NCBI GenBank assembly: GCA_002007465.1 | Contig: LNAC01000772.1 | Coordinates: forward strand, 289,015 to 353,014 | Direction: 5' to 3' | DNA: 64,000 bases | Origin: Ailurus styani | Taxonomy: Eukaryota > Chordata > Mammalia > Carnivora > Ailuridae | Shown here: positions 33,521 through 47,307 of the stretch, in pieces | Layout of the letters: the number at the start of each line of letters is the position of its first letter | Numbering within the stretch: position 1 is the first letter of the stretch | Program-made: the position numbers and the translations under genes | Notes under the pieces: model-generated | Told to the model about the DNA's origin: nothing | What the model saw: only the letters and a program-made list of their open reading frames with translations | The model's database searches: none

Positions 33521-36494
33521 CTGAACTTCATGGGACATTGCCAAAATAGCTCCATAGACATCAAGACCAGGGGATCAGATTCGTCATCTCAATAATAATA
33601 CTATTACTGCCATTTGAAACATGTAATAAACACTTCAGGGACACTCTGAGTTGTTAAGGTAATTTCTTCTACATTAATTCACTTGTTGGTATGATATTTT
33701 CACAAAATGGACAGAAGTAATATGATACACATTCTTGCAAGCAATGCCCTAAAGCTGAGAGAGGTCTTGTGTTTTTAATAATTTTTCCGAAGAGGCTGCA
33801 ACAATTCACATTTCTCCACTGGTATCTAAGAGTACCAGCCCCCTTATTTCTGCAAGTAATAGCTGCTTTTTTCTCTCTTCAAAACCTTCCTGCCAGTTTG
33901 ATAGGAAGGACAGGACACTTTACCTTTCTATCTGCATCTCCCTGACTCCCAGGCCAACTGACTTGTTCTTCTGGGAATTAACGCCTATGTTCCCCTCATT
34001 TTTTCCTATTGTATTTTTTGCTTCCTTCTTGTCAACTTCATTTGTGAGAACTTTCATGTTAAAAATATTAATCCCTTTCCTGTCTTCTGCCTTGAAAATA
34101 TTTTTTCTCTAAAGAATTATGATTTTTTAATGTTTATTTTGTGGCATATTTTGTCATATAACAGTTAAAATCTTTATTTAGTTAACTATGCCTGACCTTT
34201 CTAGGCCTGGCTAAGGAAGTCTTCTGTGCCCCTGGACTGTATCTGTAGCTTCCTTATTTATTTATTTACTTTTTTTGGGGGGGGGGGAGAGTACAGAGTT
34301 CTCTTCATATTTCAATTTTCAAAGCAACTGATACTCATTGTTATAAGTCACAACCAAAGGGTCTAATGCTGCTTCCTCCACATAGCCAATTGTATAAACA
34401 CTATTTTTATTAAATAATCATTTTCCCAAGGAACTTAATTACCTACTCTAAAATTCTCACATACAATATCATTTATTGGAGGTTTATCTACCATGTTCAA
34501 GCAATCAGCTTGTCATTTTTCATGTCCACACTGTGGTACCACTGGTTAGATGGTACAGTGTGTGTCAGATAGCTCCAGCACTGAGTGCCCCTCTCTGGGG
34601 GAAAGAAGCCCCAGGGCAGCCAGCCCAGCACCTGGCGCGACTGCTGGATGGCTTCCTATTCTTACTCTGCAGGGCACCTGTGAGCCATGTACACCTTATG
34701 CTGCAGCCCTGGTTCAGCTAACTGGTACAAAGTCCTTCCTTCATCTTTTAAAACATGTCTTGGCTATGCTAAAGCATTATACACTTTTAAGCCATTTTAT
34801 TCAATTCCAAGAGAACCTTCTAAGCAGAATTGTACCACACACAGTCATATTCTTCTTGGGAGAACTGAGATTATGACAGCACTCACTCTCCTACCCAGGG
34901 ACACAGGAAGATTTTCATCGCCTAGTGCTTGCTGACATCCTTCAGAAAGGTACCACACTTTTCTTCAGGATGGGTTTGAACCTTTCTTTTTAAATTTAGT
35001 CTGAGGTATTTGACAGTTTTTGTTCCTATTTTCACTAGCTGATCTTTCACACTTCCCTTCTTCGGTATGCTCAGTGCCTTCAATAACTGCGAGCAGTTCT
35101 TTGTGTAGCCACTAGTCTCCCTGCCCGCTGCTGGATTTCTCTTGTTCAAACCATCTTCCTCTCTCTGGTGGCCGGGCCGCATTGGTGGAATGGTTACTAT
35201 ACTTGGTTAGCACACTTGGGTTCTGCTTCACTTTCTAAAGTGATGGCAGGGGTTCTGCTTTACTTTCTAAAGTGATGGCAGGTCCCCTCCTGTGGAAGGT
35301 GAAGTAGCTCCCCCGCTGAGGAGCACTAGCCTTCACCCAGCCCTCCCTGGAAGTCTCTTCCAGCCCCAAGAGCAAGAAAGATACCAGGGACCAGGGCATC
35401 TGGTTACCCTTGCATGCATGGACAGTCACCTTTCTTAATGAAGGGAAAAGACTTCTGCGGGCCCAGGTGTTTTCTGAGATGCCTTGCTCTGTTGGGACCC
35501 ACCTCAGGACTTTCTGATGGTGTTCTCCCATGCCTGCAGCCCATAGTGGGGAGGTTGCACCAGTGCTCCCCACGGACCCAGATGGACTCAAGACTGCTCC
35601 AGACTCAAGGAGACTTCAGCCCCAGGGACCACCCGGCTCACACATGGGACGTTGTAGGGGGAAAGGGTTTGTATGCAGGGCACCACTTCCTCAGATTCCC
35701 CTGCTTCCTCTGAATCAGAATTTGAAGGGGAAAAGGCTTCATTGATGACAAGATTCCTCCCTCTCATTTGATATTCTGAAGGAACTAAAAACCAGAGAAA
35801 CAGAAAGAGTTTTCTTCCTCAATGGGCATGGCAGACTGGGTCAGTGCAGCCCAAACTGTCTCTCACTGAACCCCTGGGAAGTCTTCCTAAGGCTTACTGA
35901 ATGCTGTTTACCTCCAGATCAGTCCCTGACCAACACCACTCTGGGTTTCTCCCTACTGTGCAGAATTAGAAATCATGCAACTTTTTCTTTTCTAAGAGAA
36001 TCAGTACAATAACATTTCTCCATAACATATTACAAATGTCCTTCAATTGTGACAGACTACAAAGCATAGTCAGTGAAAGACCTCAAAGTAAGCACTGCTC
36101 TTCTTGGAGACATAGCTCCTAGAACAGAAGGAATATTAAAGTATAGATCAAACAAAGCTATGGTGACACAATTTCTTTGGATCCAGTTTGTATGGTGACA
36201 TAACACACCTCTGGGATTCACAGCTTGAGAGCCAAATCTCAAAATTTCTAGTAAAGAAGTAATGGCAGCAGTAACCTGGAGAAATTGATTTCACCCAATA
36301 ATTTTCTGACAACGATAAACAATTCTGGAATTCAGAAGGAATGGTGAGCTCTTTGTTTTCCATCTTGGGTAAAAATATGGTAAGACTGGCCATGCTGACG
36401 GTCTCCTGCATGCCATGCAAGCTAGACCCCATGATGGCCACTGCAGAGTCACTATTTCTATTCCATTTCTGCAGTGTCCCTGAGGAGGTGACAT
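33521..36494. other. Low-copy intron
   Basis: Contains a G run at about 34276-34288, a 32-bp tandem duplication at 35218-35282, and an unassigned 86-codon minus-strand ORF (34922-35182) without recognisable domains. No exon supported. Confidence 0.5.
35218..35282. repeat. 32-bp tandem duplication
   Basis: GGTTCTGCTT(C/T)ACTTTCTAAAG...GATGGCAGG occurs twice with period 32 and one clear substitution. Confidence 0.9.
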
Positions 36495-36600
36495 TCCCCT
36501 TTTAAGGATGAAGATACAGAGAGGGTCAGAGGGTGTTAAGTCAGTGCCCCAGAGCTCAAAGGTAGAAGTCGGGAGACCTACTCCAAAACTAAAAACTCTC
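36495..36600 (-). repeat. MIR fragment
   Basis: CCCTTTTAAGGATGAAGATACAGAGAGG, then AGTGCCCCAGAGCTC, matches the antisense MIR core with high divergence. Confidence 0.5.
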
Positions 36601-36710
36601 CCTTTACAATTTCAGATTATTAGGGGGGAAAATGCTGAGAAATGGGAATTTTTAAACTGTACATGTTTTTGTCAGCCTTTATTTAGAAAACAACAAAACA
36701 AAACAAAACA

Positions 36711-36815
36711 GGAACTCCTGGGTGGCTCAGTCAGTCAGGCGTCTGACTATTTTGGCTCAGGTCATGATCTCACGGTTGTGAGATTGAGCCCCGCATTGGG
36801 CTCCATGACTTTAAG
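36711..36815 (+). mobile_element. 3'-truncated old CAN-SINE
   Basis: CTCCTGGGTGGCTCAGTCAGTCAGGCGTCTGAC, TCATGATCTCACGGTTGTGAG and GCCCCGCATTGGGCTCC are present. The CT-rich part and tail are missing. An AAAAC-type tract (36690-36709) precedes it. Confidence 0.9.
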
Positions 36816-39800
36816 ATCCAAATGCCACTGAATTAGATTTATGATTTTGGCTTCAGCAATGTGTTATTATCCATAACACTCCTGTTACTAGTAGTATGTA
36901 TTTTCCCAAATTGTACCAGATAGGTTCTAGCACTAAAATTACTGCCTGAAAATAATTCTGTAGATATTTTATTCCTTAACCCTGGAGTCATGTGTCATGA
37001 AATCCACTGGGAAAAATGTGACCTGTGGAAAGTTTGTTTTAGAGCCAATGAATATGAGTCCAGCACCCCTCTACATCCTTCCTCCCCACTGCCACAGTTC
37101 TGTCATGACCCAGGATGCACACACACAGCAATGCCCAGATACCTGAAGCTCCCATAGCAGGGTGCTGGCTAGGGAGTTGAAGAGTTCTGTTGGAGTACAA
37201 ACTCAGTCCCAACAGTCATCAGAGAGCAGTCATCCTTCATAGTGTGGTATCTTTCCACTGGTGGATGTAATGGATCCATCCACAGGTAATCCCATGGCCA
37301 AACAGACATCCTGGGAATGGTCTGGACAGGTGTTCTCTGCCTGCAACCTGCCTGGTGTCCCCATGGGATGGGCCAACTGTACGGCAGGACAACCTGTCCC
37401 TAAGCAGAAGACAGGAGTAGCAATAATTTGAACTTGCCTCTCTCTCTTTCGGCAGCTTCAGGAACTTTAGTAAGTTGGATATGTTATTTTTCTGAAAAAA
37501 GAATTCACAAAGCAAAGACCTTTGTATATAGGACTTCTCAGTGGCAAGACAAAAGGTTCTGATACCAGCCCCCTCCACTCCTCCTCCTACCACCCTCCTT
37601 CTCCTTCCACACTCTGTGGGCAGGGAGGGGCACCTGAGGCCAGCATGTGGTGGCTCCCTGCTCCCTCATCCCTGTCTTCCCTGGATGCCTTCCAGGGACT
37701 CTGCTTCCTTGAACTCGAGTCTTTTCTCTGACTTCTCTATTTCGTGCTACTTTTTTCTTTTAAATCACAGACTCACTCCTGATGGAGATGGGATGCCTTC
37801 TAAAGGGTGGGCAAGCTTTTAGGTCCTCTCCACTGGGGAGAGCTCCCAGAAAGGGGAGTCCCACAGCTGCTGATCCTTCCCCTCCCCGGGGGCCAGGGCT
37901 GAGCCTCTGATCCACGATGAACACCTTAACAAGAGACTGCTGCCCTAGGGCCAGAGGACAGAGACCACAGCACAGGCCAGGGGCACCACCCTAATCTCAC
38001 CCTTGGCCAAGGTTCCACATCTTCCAGGAAAGTACATGGAATTAGACTGAACATGTGTCACACAGAGAAACCATGCTCACCATAGTAAAAAGTTTTCTGA
38101 CAACACAGCTAAAATGTAAGACTTCTGTGACTATTACAAATAGGGTCTTAGGCTTCTTCAAAACTTAACCCTTGAAAGGTTTGTCAAGGCAACAAATCTG
38201 GGATATGTACTTGGTTAAGAGTCAAGATAGAACCTCACATGTCTCCCATCTGCCTTCTCCCTTTAATGTATCATTATAACCTCCTAGAACCTCTGAAATC
38301 CGACACTCTTCTGGTGATGACAGTCCTGTCCTAGTTGGGAGAACCAGACTCCACAGCCAACTAAATTAAAGTATCTTGGAGGCAAATAAGTGTTCTTGAG
38401 ATGCCAAGTGCAGCCTGTGTTTTGTGATTCAAGAGCCTGGATTCTAAGCTTGGGTGGCTCCCATCTCTGAGGCCAGTGCCCTGGGGTAAGAGTCACAGGT
38501 GTCTGCCCAGCACCCGGTGCCCGCAGTCCCCTGCTGCCAGGACAGGTCCAACGGGCACCTCCCAAGGCCCAGGAAATACTGTCGTGCAGGTCACTTGTCA
38601 CAGAAAAGGGGCCAAGCCCTCCACCTTCACATGGATGATAGAATGTACATGTAAAATCACAATGACTCTTAGATGTCCCTGGTGAGGTCAAGATTACCTA
38701 GGACAGCCTGTCTTAGACACCCTAGCAAATGACTAAGGACACATCAGAAGGCAGCAAAGATCAAGAAGATTCAAATCAACAGGAGAAAAACCAGGCTCTT
38801 TCTGATTCTTTTCTTGATCCTGCAAAGTGCCAGATTCCAATCTGGTGAAACAGCTTCCAGGTCTCCACTGCTGAAGTGGTGAATGGATGACGCACAAATA
38901 CTGAACAAAAAAGCCAAACTCTCTCCAGATCCTGGGAGCAAAACCCAATTCTGTGGGAGCTGCCCAACCACTCTAGCCAGCCATCCCCTTCCCCCTCCTC
39001 AGAAATGCACATGGTGCCACCAGCACGTGGACAAACCAGATGAAGTGACTCCACTTGGAGACCCCAATAATGCAAACTAAGCTTTGTTTAGTGTGGAAAG
39101 GCCTGTCCTGCAGCCCACTCCGGGACAGACCCTGAGGCTTCCCACCTGTCCTAATGAAATCCACTTTAGTTCAAACACCAATACCCACAGTCATGATGTT
39201 AAGCATCTATTTCTTATTGTTTTATTTTTCAGTTTTATTAACAGTATTTCAACAACACCAGAGACTGTGTGTTTTCACAGAGGTAAAATCCATGCATTTA
39301 ATATATTCTTGGTTTTGGAATAACTAGCTGACAGCACTATCCTTATGTTGTACTGGATTAGAGCTTCAGCCACAGGCCAAGGGTTGGTGAGTCACTCTGA
39401 ATGAAGGGAAAAATGTGTTTCCTTTTAGGTAACTAAGTTGAAGAAAAGAAAACCCTTTGGATGACAGTGTACATGTCTCCAGGGAGATGCGGCTGTATTA
39501 GGGGATTCATCCCATGTGTGCTCACCCACATGCTGTCATGTATACACTAGGATCTGAGGAGGCTACTCAGCCAGCAGCTCCCTAGCCCCCCAAGGCAGGA
39601 GCCCAGGCATGGTGGATGGGGGTGTCTGGGTGCCCCTCAGCAGCATCTGGGCACACAATACAAGGCAAGTGAGCTGAGAAGAGGAGTCCAGGGCACAGCC
39701 AGTCACATCTCTGAGTCTCAGCATCCTTATAAAGTGAGGACAACAGTTACTGTGACAGCATAGTGGGTGGTGGGGAGTGGGTGTGTTAATGTGCGTAAGG

Positions 39801-40734
39801 CAGCACTGAGCTCACCTCTGTACTCAGTCAGGGCTGCCATGAATGCATTTTAGGTGCAAGCTTCTGGGGGAAGGAGCAACCACTCAGCCTTGAAATGCTG
39901 ATTCTTATTCATGTACTGGGCAGCCAACGTCTGGGTCTCAATTTGCTCATTTTGGTAAAATTGTTCCAACTGGCATGGGATAGCTTACTTTAAGGAAAAA
40001 TACACATCCCAGCTCTATAAAGCACCCTTGCTCTGACACCACTGCAAATAAGGCTTACCTGGCCAGCTGTCCTTTCCCACCACTTGGCAGGAAGGGCATC
40101 ACCATCCACCTTGGGGAATCCCACACACTAAGCGTTCAGAGGAACCCTAAAGTGTCTGCCAGAACACAAAAGCCACTGTAGTGATAAATCTCCTATATGA
40201 GGGATTCATCACATTGATAACTGATACAGGCTGGTGAGCAGCTGGCCACATGCCCTAGGCCAAAGGCTCCCAGTAGTCCAAAGGGAAGGATCTCATCTAC
40301 ATTTTTATGTCAACACAGGGAATATGCACTCCACATGATGAGGGCATGTGGCCTACTTAGGTTCAGTACCACTTACAAAGCCATCTTTGTTCATCAGAGA
40401 GATTTTTAAAATTATTTTCCTGTTTTAAGTCAGTAAAATGTTGCTTTTGGGCCAAGACGTTATTTGGGAACTCTGTCTGGATGCTTTTCTTCTTAGAACA
40501 GGACAGGAATTGGGCAAAGTGCACTGTGGAAACACTGGCGTATGCCCATCCCCACAGTACAGACTGTGTTGTCTTAACATCACAAACACAGAGTCGGGGT
40601 TTCCTCTTTGAAAACTGAGATGAACATGGTGATAAATATCAAGGCAGATTCTCTCAGCCCTGAGAACCACTCTCCCTGCAACCTAGGGCTATGTGGACGG
40701 TCTATAGAGCCAGGTCAATAATATCAGGAACCTG
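36816..40734. other. Low-copy intron with one MIR
   Basis: Only a MIR-like fragment at about 39700-39815 was recognised. ORFs around 38284-38691 and 38733-39075 have no domain signature or splice context. Confidence 0.5.
39700..39815 (+). repeat. MIR fragment (tentative)
   Basis: CTCTGAGTCTCAGCATCCTTATAAAGTGAGGACAAC and GTTAATGTGCGTAAGGCAGC fit a plus-strand MIR core and 3' part. Confidence 0.5.
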
Positions 40735-41204
40735 TTTCCTATGGCTGTTTTAACAGATTGCCACAAACTCAGTAGCTTAAAACCATATAAATTTACTCTC
40801 TTACAGTTCTGAAGGTCAGAATCCCAATATAGGTCTCACTGAGCTAAAATCAAGGTATTAGCAGGGCTGTGTCCCTTTTTGGAGATTCCTTGCCTCCTCT
40901 AGTTTCTAAGAGGCTGCCCACATTCCTTGGCTCATGGCTTCTTCTTCCATCTTCAAAGCCAACAGTGGAGGCCGAGTCTTTCCTACTGAGTGGCCATCTT
41001 TCTGGTTCTCCCTCTCATTCTTTCTTCTACCTTATGGACCTCGGTGATTACACTGGACTCATCTAGAAAATCCAAAACAATCTCCTTATTTTAAAGCTAT
41101 GAGATTTTAGCCACTTGAAATCTACTTGGCCATATAACCTAAAATATTCACAGGTTCTGAAGATTAGATGATGGACATATTTGGGGAGGTCATTATTTTG
41201 CCTG
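40735..41204 (-). mobile_element. MLT1-type LTR (ERVL-MaLR), near full length
   Basis: TGGCTGTTTTAACAGATTGCCACAAACTCAG, AGTTCTGAAGGTCAGAATCC, CTCACTGAGCTAAAATCAAGG, TTCCTTGGCTCATGGC, CATCTTCAAAGCCAAC, GTGATTACACTGGACTCATC, and TATTCACAGGTTCTGAAGATTAG to GGGAGGTCATTATTTTGCC give the antisense order of a complete MaLR LTR. Confidence 0.85.
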
Positions 41205-41574
41205 AAAAAAATCATAAACCAAAATTTGGTACATACAACTGCATTGTACATATGAGGAAAGAGTGGCTAATACTCAGTGGGGCATGCCATTTTAGGGATT
41301 TCACCTGGAAATCAGTTTCCACCTGGTGTCCACATGACCAAGGGAACTTTGTGAGGTGGGATAATTCCTGATAAGGCAAAGCAAAGTCTCGAGAATAGAT
41401 CTGTATCTGACCTCCTAGACACAGCAATCTCAGGGGTCTGAAGGGAAGCAAATCATTAGTAAGAAAGTAGTTAGGTAATGACACTGTGGCCCATGCTAGT
41501 CTCCTTCCCTCCCAATCTACCACGTTGCCCCCTCTGACACCTCAATGACACTTGACCATTTAGGCTCCTTTCTT

Positions 41575-41665
41575 TCATCCATTCACTTATCAAGTGTCTG
41601 TTGGTTCTACAGGGGACATGCTAGGTGCTAAGGACACACCAGGTGCTAATAAGCAAGGTAGGCCT
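41575..41665 (-). repeat. L2/MIR 3'-end-like fragment (tentative)
   Basis: CATCCATTCACTTATCAAGTGTCTG, then GACATGCTAGGTGCTAAGGACACACC, resembles the antisense end shared by L2 and MIR elements. Confidence 0.45.
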
Positions 41666-42179
41666 GCCCATGTCCCCTTCCATCGGGGTGTTTGCACATT
41701 TCCTTTGCTTCTCAGCTACAAGGACTGTGTCTCTAGAGCAGTTCACCCACTATATCAGGGGTTCTTCCAAGAATCAAAATAAGCATCCTGAATTTCTCGT
41801 TCTTTGTGAGCCCCTATGAACCAGGGTTTAGTCCCAGGGTAGCTGGCTAAATCTAGTCACCATTCACAAGCGCCTTTATCACCAGCACCTGTTCCATAAG
41901 GGTACACATTCTTAAAACTCCAAAGCATGTTGCCATCTTGTTTGTCCTGGCAAGACAGCTCACAGTAGACATGCCATCAGGTTAACTGAGTAGTGGATTC
42001 AGAAAACCTGGGACTGAAGCTCACTCAGTTTTGACCACTCTGGGCAGCTCCCAAACTTCCATAGGCCTTGGCTTCTTGGAGGATAGAATGGAGCAGCAGC
42101 TCTCCACCCAGACTCAGGCACGCATATACCTCTAATACCACCTACATGCTGCTGGTCTGTCTTTACATGCTCTGCCCCC

Positions 42180-42262
42180 AACACACATGTGTGCGTGTGT
42201 GTATGTGTGTGTATATCTGTATGTATGGGTTGTGTGTGTGCACACATGCACACACAGTTACA
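42180..42262. repeat. TG/CA compound simple repeat
   Basis: ACACACATGTGTGCGTGTG, TGTGTGTATATCTGTATG and GTGTGTGTGCACACATGCACACAC form an imperfect palindromic purine-pyrimidine alternation. Confidence 0.9.
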
Positions 42263-42317
42263 CACAGATAAAGAATAATTAAGACATAAAGAATAATTAA
42301 AGAGAGGCAACAAAATA

Positions 42318-42560
42318 GAAGAGCAGAAAGAGCATGAGACCTAAAATAAAAAGCAAGTGTTCAAGTTCATCTCTGCCATTCACTGTGCTTATGTGCCTAG
42401 ATACGCCAACTAACTTCTGTGAACATGAACCTTAACTCATCTTATCTGTAAAATACAGCTAATGATGCAAAGCAAATTGCTTCTCAGACCCGTCCTTGAG
42501 AATCAAATCAGAATCTTCATAGCACACATTAGGTATTTGTTGAATATTTAATATTCAAAT
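42318..42560 (+). repeat. MIR element
   Basis: AAAGAGCATGAGACC, CATCTCTGCCATTCACTGTGC, CTCATCTTATCTGTAAAATACAGC and CACATTAGGTATTTGTTGAATA cover most of a MIR in order. Confidence 0.7.
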
Positions 42561-42760
42561 AAATAGTTCTTGAATAGTTGAATAAATAAATGTGAAATTT
42601 CTTCTAAAACTATAAAACATTACAGAAATATTAGGAATTTTAACTATTGGCTTTTTGGATGTGCTTTAATTTTACATCCTGGGTAGGTAGAAGCTCTTGG
42701 TTTGTAAAATAGGCAAGAATGGAGGAAAAGTAAAAAGTCTCTTGAAATATAAGGTGCATT

Positions 42761-42969
42761 GGGGCACCAGGGTTGCTCAGTCAGTTAAGCGTCCAACTTT
42801 TGATTTCAGCTCAGGTCATGATCTCAGAGTTGTGAGATCAAGACCCGCCACACATTCAGCAGGAAGTCTGCTTGAGATTGTCTCCTTTTCCCTCTGCCCC
42901 TCCCCATGCTCACACTTGCTCTCTCTCCCCCACTCCATAATAAATAAATAAATCTTTTTTAAAAGGAAA
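42761..42969 (+). mobile_element. CAN-SINE, older subtype, with 17-bp target-site duplication
   Basis: GAAATATAAGGTGCATT (42744-42760) and GAAATAGAAGGTGCATT (42970-42986) differ by one base. Body TGATCTCAGAGTTGTGAGATC. Confidence 0.96.
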
Positions 42970-42986
42970 GAAATAGAAGGTGCATT

Positions 42987-44612
42987 GCCAGAAAGTACAT
43001 CAATGGTGGTCCATGGGGATATTCGTAGAGAAGCCAGCCCCAACATCCATACCTGGGCCCATGTGACCCTGCGGGGTCCCCACTCAATGGCACTTCCCAA
43101 ACTTGTTTTTGGATGACTGGTTGAGTCCCTTGGATCCACTCTGCAGATGCAATCTGTCATGCCAGGCCATATACCAGCCTCAGAGCTAGGACCTCACAAG
43201 GGACTGGAACTATACTGCTGCCTGCATTCTACTGTGCCTAAGGATCCTGATCCAGGAAAAGACATACCACCTTCATTTAAAAAAATCCTTTATCATCATC
43301 AATTTTTCAGTGGTAATATTTACCAAAAAACACACTCACTGCAGCATGCTTCACATTTCTGTACTCTCTCTGAGTTGAAAAGTAATGAGTTGGCTATTTA
43401 TAGATTTTGATGGGGAAAATAGGGCTTTAACATACAAGCCAGGTCCTAAAAGAGTCAAAGTCTTATAGACCCACAGATGTGGGTCATGTTTCTCTCTAGC
43501 ACCTTCCTGGGTCCACATATTGAAGGGTTAAGTTTCTCTTGTAGGGGAAGAACACAAGGAAATGTTAAATTCATAGGTAAAAAATGAACATTAGGCTATT
43601 TTCCTTCCCCAAACTCACCTAACTCTAGGGATTACCCAACATTTTATAATTTGCTTCATGAAAATAAGCTTCTACCTTTACTAAAAATAAAAGACAAAAA
43701 ATAAAACCTACAATTCCCATAAAGAAAAAGGTATTTTAGAATCAAAGATGGAAGGCACATCTGCTACTTATTTCAAATAATTTTGCCAAGAAGTCTATCT
43801 TACTTATGACAAGCGGGCCTTACTGCTTTGAGAAGAAGCAATGAAAACTGCTCAACATGATTATCTCTATACAGAAGACTAAACGTCTTCTTGGCCATGC
43901 ATCGAACGGGTGATTTTTCACTCATTCCCAGGACTACACAAAACAGCTGCCCTAACACATTCTTTTCCTCCTCCCTACCATAAATGTTACCTTTCCTCAA
44001 GACATAACTCATTCTTTCTCCAGGAATAACTGAAGGGAAGGCACCTATTTTTCTCAACTGCATCTAAATTACAGTTCTGATCATGGCTGACACCTCAACA
44101 CACCCATGTTTCCGTCAAATGGATGGGCCTCCACCACAGCTCACAGTGTAGCTTTTTAGTAGGCAACAAAAGAAAAAAAGGGGTGAGTTGAGAGGTTCTC
44201 AGGACTTTTGAAGAATGACTACAGTAAGTGTGAGACTAGCAAAACAACCTTCACTCATTTCTTCACTTAGTAGAATCTTTAAATTTTTCAAGAATGGGCT
44301 CCAATGTCGTCTTCTCTCTACCACCGAATACCTCTGAATTCTTGAGGTGACCACCTACCCAGTCTCTGAGTACCTGCACCCCAGGCAGGCAGGCTGGGCA
44401 GCCAGGTAATGCCCTAGCCTGACCATGTGGCTTCTCACACACTCCCCTGTAGCTATGTGCACAGGGCCCCAGCTGGTCTTCAGGCCACCCATCCCCACAC
44501 CCAGCCACAGTCGGCCTCCCAGAGATGCTCTGGCTGAAAGAATGAATGCTTTGACAATTCTTGTGACAGTCAAGCATTCTTTGTGGGATGACAGTTTTAA
44601 ATGAAACCCTAA
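42987..44612. other. Low-copy intron
   Basis: Nothing recognised. Confidence 0.5.
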
Positions 44613-44625
44613 TTAACCAAACTTT

Positions 44626-44825
44626 TTTTTTTAAGATTTTATTTATTTATTTGACACAGAGAGAGAGATTACAAGTAGGCAGAGAGGCAGGCAGAGAGAC
44701 AGGGAGAGGAGGAAGCAGGCTCCCTGCTGAGCAGAGAGCCTGATGCGGGCCTCGATCCCAGGACGCTGAGATCATGACCTGAGCTGAAAGCAGAGGCTTT
44801 AACCCACTGAGCCACCCAGGCGCCC
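44626..44825 (-). mobile_element. CAN-SINE with 13-bp target-site duplication
   Basis: TAACCAAACTTTT (44613) and TAACCAAACGTTT (44826) flank a full-length mustelid-type copy. Confidence 0.96.
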
Positions 44826-44839
44826 TAACCAAACGTTTT

Positions 44840-47307
44840 TAAAAGAAAAATGCACTTATTGGTGCCAGTTGGGACTCTGAACTGACTTCCTCGTGAATTT
44901 TGTAGCTGTCTTTATAGTGGAGGTGAAGGTAAAATCTGACTGATTTCTTTGAGGAAGACCACCAAAGAACATACCAGTAAGAAAAAAACCCATAAGCAAT
45001 CATTAAATAACATTTAAAGTTAAATGCATTTACTTTTCAGATGTGCCAAATATATCAGCAGGCTGACAGATCAAACCCCCTCTTTTTTCCCATGCTGTCC
45101 TACGTTAATAGGCCCTTCATTTTTCAATTTGAAAATAACATTGCCATGAGTCACCCCTGGATATGAAGGTTCCTTCCTAGTTCTCAAGTTTGTTCTCTGA
45201 CTGTATTTGCTTTCTGTCAAGGTTTCACTATGGCCTTACTGTCTTGCCAGGCATTTGGATTAAGTAGCTAGTCATAAATTAACAGTTAAATGAACAACAA
45301 AGGATTATTTCAACACAATTGCTCAACCATTCACATTAAAACATTCTCTCATTTGTGTCTTGTTTCTCAGGTGAGAAACACTTATGTAAGTAACTACTGA
45401 TTTCCAACTCATGTTTTTTGCCAATATTGTTCCCCTACTAGATGACGAACCTGGATCTACGGTATTTTTATGCCAAAGACTGTCCGTTCTTTGGAGAAAC
45501 CTAGAGGATTTTCTTGGATAAGGTAGGGTTTGGGTTTAGAGTTAGAGGGTGGGGAAATTCACAAGTGCTAACATTAAAACAAGCTTTCCTGGATTTTGGG
45601 AAAGACCGAAGTAGTTAGGAGGTTGTGGTATGTTCACTGACTGGCTGTGAGACGGGGATGTGTGGGAAGGCCAGACCAGGCAATAAGGTCCTAACAGAAG
45701 AGAGGCCCCATTGTGGGGAGAAGAGACAGAATGGCTAAATGGGAGAGTCTATATTGTATTCTCTGAGGCCTGGGCCCTGAAGTTTTCTGAGAACTGGGAC
45801 AAACTGCCTTCTGAACAAGAGGGCCTCTGTTGGCCAGGGATGGGATGTTACAAGGTGGTAAGGAGGGACCACCACCAGAAAGAACCCAGCTATGCAGGAT
45901 GATGCAAACCCTGAAAGAGGTCGTGGTGGGAGACAGCTCCTCCTAGGATATAGGAGGAAGCCTGTAATTCCCATAGTTCCCAAACAGAGTCTAGCAGTGA
46001 GCTGGGGGGAGAGGTGAGTCACGAACCAAGGACATTCACTCCCAAACCTTCAGGGACAACTACTGCTTGGCAGAGTAATGGAGGACATGCATTTTCCTCT
46101 GATTTTCTCTAAGGAATGGATTTTCTTTCAAAATCAAAGACAAGGAAAAAAACCCAAATGGAGCATCAAGACTTATTTTAAGAAACCCATCCACTTCACC
46201 ATAAATTTGCTAGAGCTAAAATAAATAAAGGGCACATTTACTTGATACAAGAATGGTATTTTTTTTTGTAAAGTCTATCTTCAATGTAGCACATAATTAA
46301 ATTTCTGCCTTACATGTTTCATTTGTATTCATTTCCCTCGTCCTTGGGAAGACCTCCAAGTCAGTCATAGGGCCGCAAACGTACAGTATGTCTGAGAACC
46401 GTGCCCATCATCCAGGATATGCAGGGAAAGCAGGAAGACATTTCCATGAATGCAGTGATCTAGAATCCAGCAGCACACTGTGATTTAAGTATGGGACTTG
46501 CTACTAAAATCCCAAAACAGAGTAAGAAAGGGACCAAGGACACTCATCCCTCTTTCCCATGGCCTTCATGCTCAGTTCCACCTTGGAGCACTGCCACTGG
46601 AGAGTTTAGGTCTGGGTTGGTCACCCAACAGAGAACTGGCCTGTCCTGGAGTCACCAAGCTAAAAACACTAAGTGCTTCATGTTGATCTAGGATATGGAT
46701 GACAAACTATCCGAATATAAGAAATTAATTACAAGACTTTTTTTCTGAAAAAAAAAACTGGGAGTGTATTTTAGAGCTTACTCTTAAAAATTAGGGTCAT
46801 CAACCAAAGACTAAGGCTTGTTGGCAGTTTTTCCCATCACTGAGGGCTAACTCCCAATGATCCATGACAGTGACGGGGAGTAAGGAAGGGAAGAGGCCAG
46901 GGCAGGAAAACCATTCTCAAGCTCCTCATCTCAAAACTTCTAATAAGATCTGCTGTCAGAAAGCCCCAGAGGCTAGTTCGGATTTCCCTAATTTTGCTCT
47001 CCTTGGTCACCTAACAGGATAGCTGCTACAGAAACAGGGGGTTGCTGGGAAAACAAGAGGACAGAAGACTCAGGTGAGTTACAACTGGATGATTGGAGAC
47101 TAACAGGCCCACTTGCATCTCTTAGAAGTCACAACCACTCATAGGCAGTTGAAGTGCAGACTAATTCTCTTGCCTGCATATTTTATGGTTCCTTTAAATA
47201 TGAAGGTGTTCCAGGAAAAGCACATCTATGTGCTTAATTGTTTTCAAAGTGTAGCAATGCCAACAGGGCTCTGAGTACACGGACTGCTTTGCAAAATTTA
47301 AAAATAA
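44840..47307. other. Low-copy intron
   Basis: No exon or repeat family recognised. Confidence 0.5.

Larger units (their letters stand above)
41205..42317. other. Low-copy intron with an L2/MIR-like piece and TG/CA repeats
   Basis: An L2/MIR-like stretch lies at 41575-41665 and a TG/CA compound repeat at 42180-42262. No exon recognised. Confidence 0.5.

Noticed and set aside
34922..35182. 86-codon basic minus-strand ORF (KNCSQLLKALSIPKKG region)
   Set aside because: It looked protein-like but I could not place it in any family, and no splice sites or repeat consensus support it.
38284..38691. 135-codon minus-strand ORF as an extra exon
   Set aside because: No domain, no conserved P4-ATPase motif and no consensus splice pair; typical of chance ORFs in GC-richer intron.
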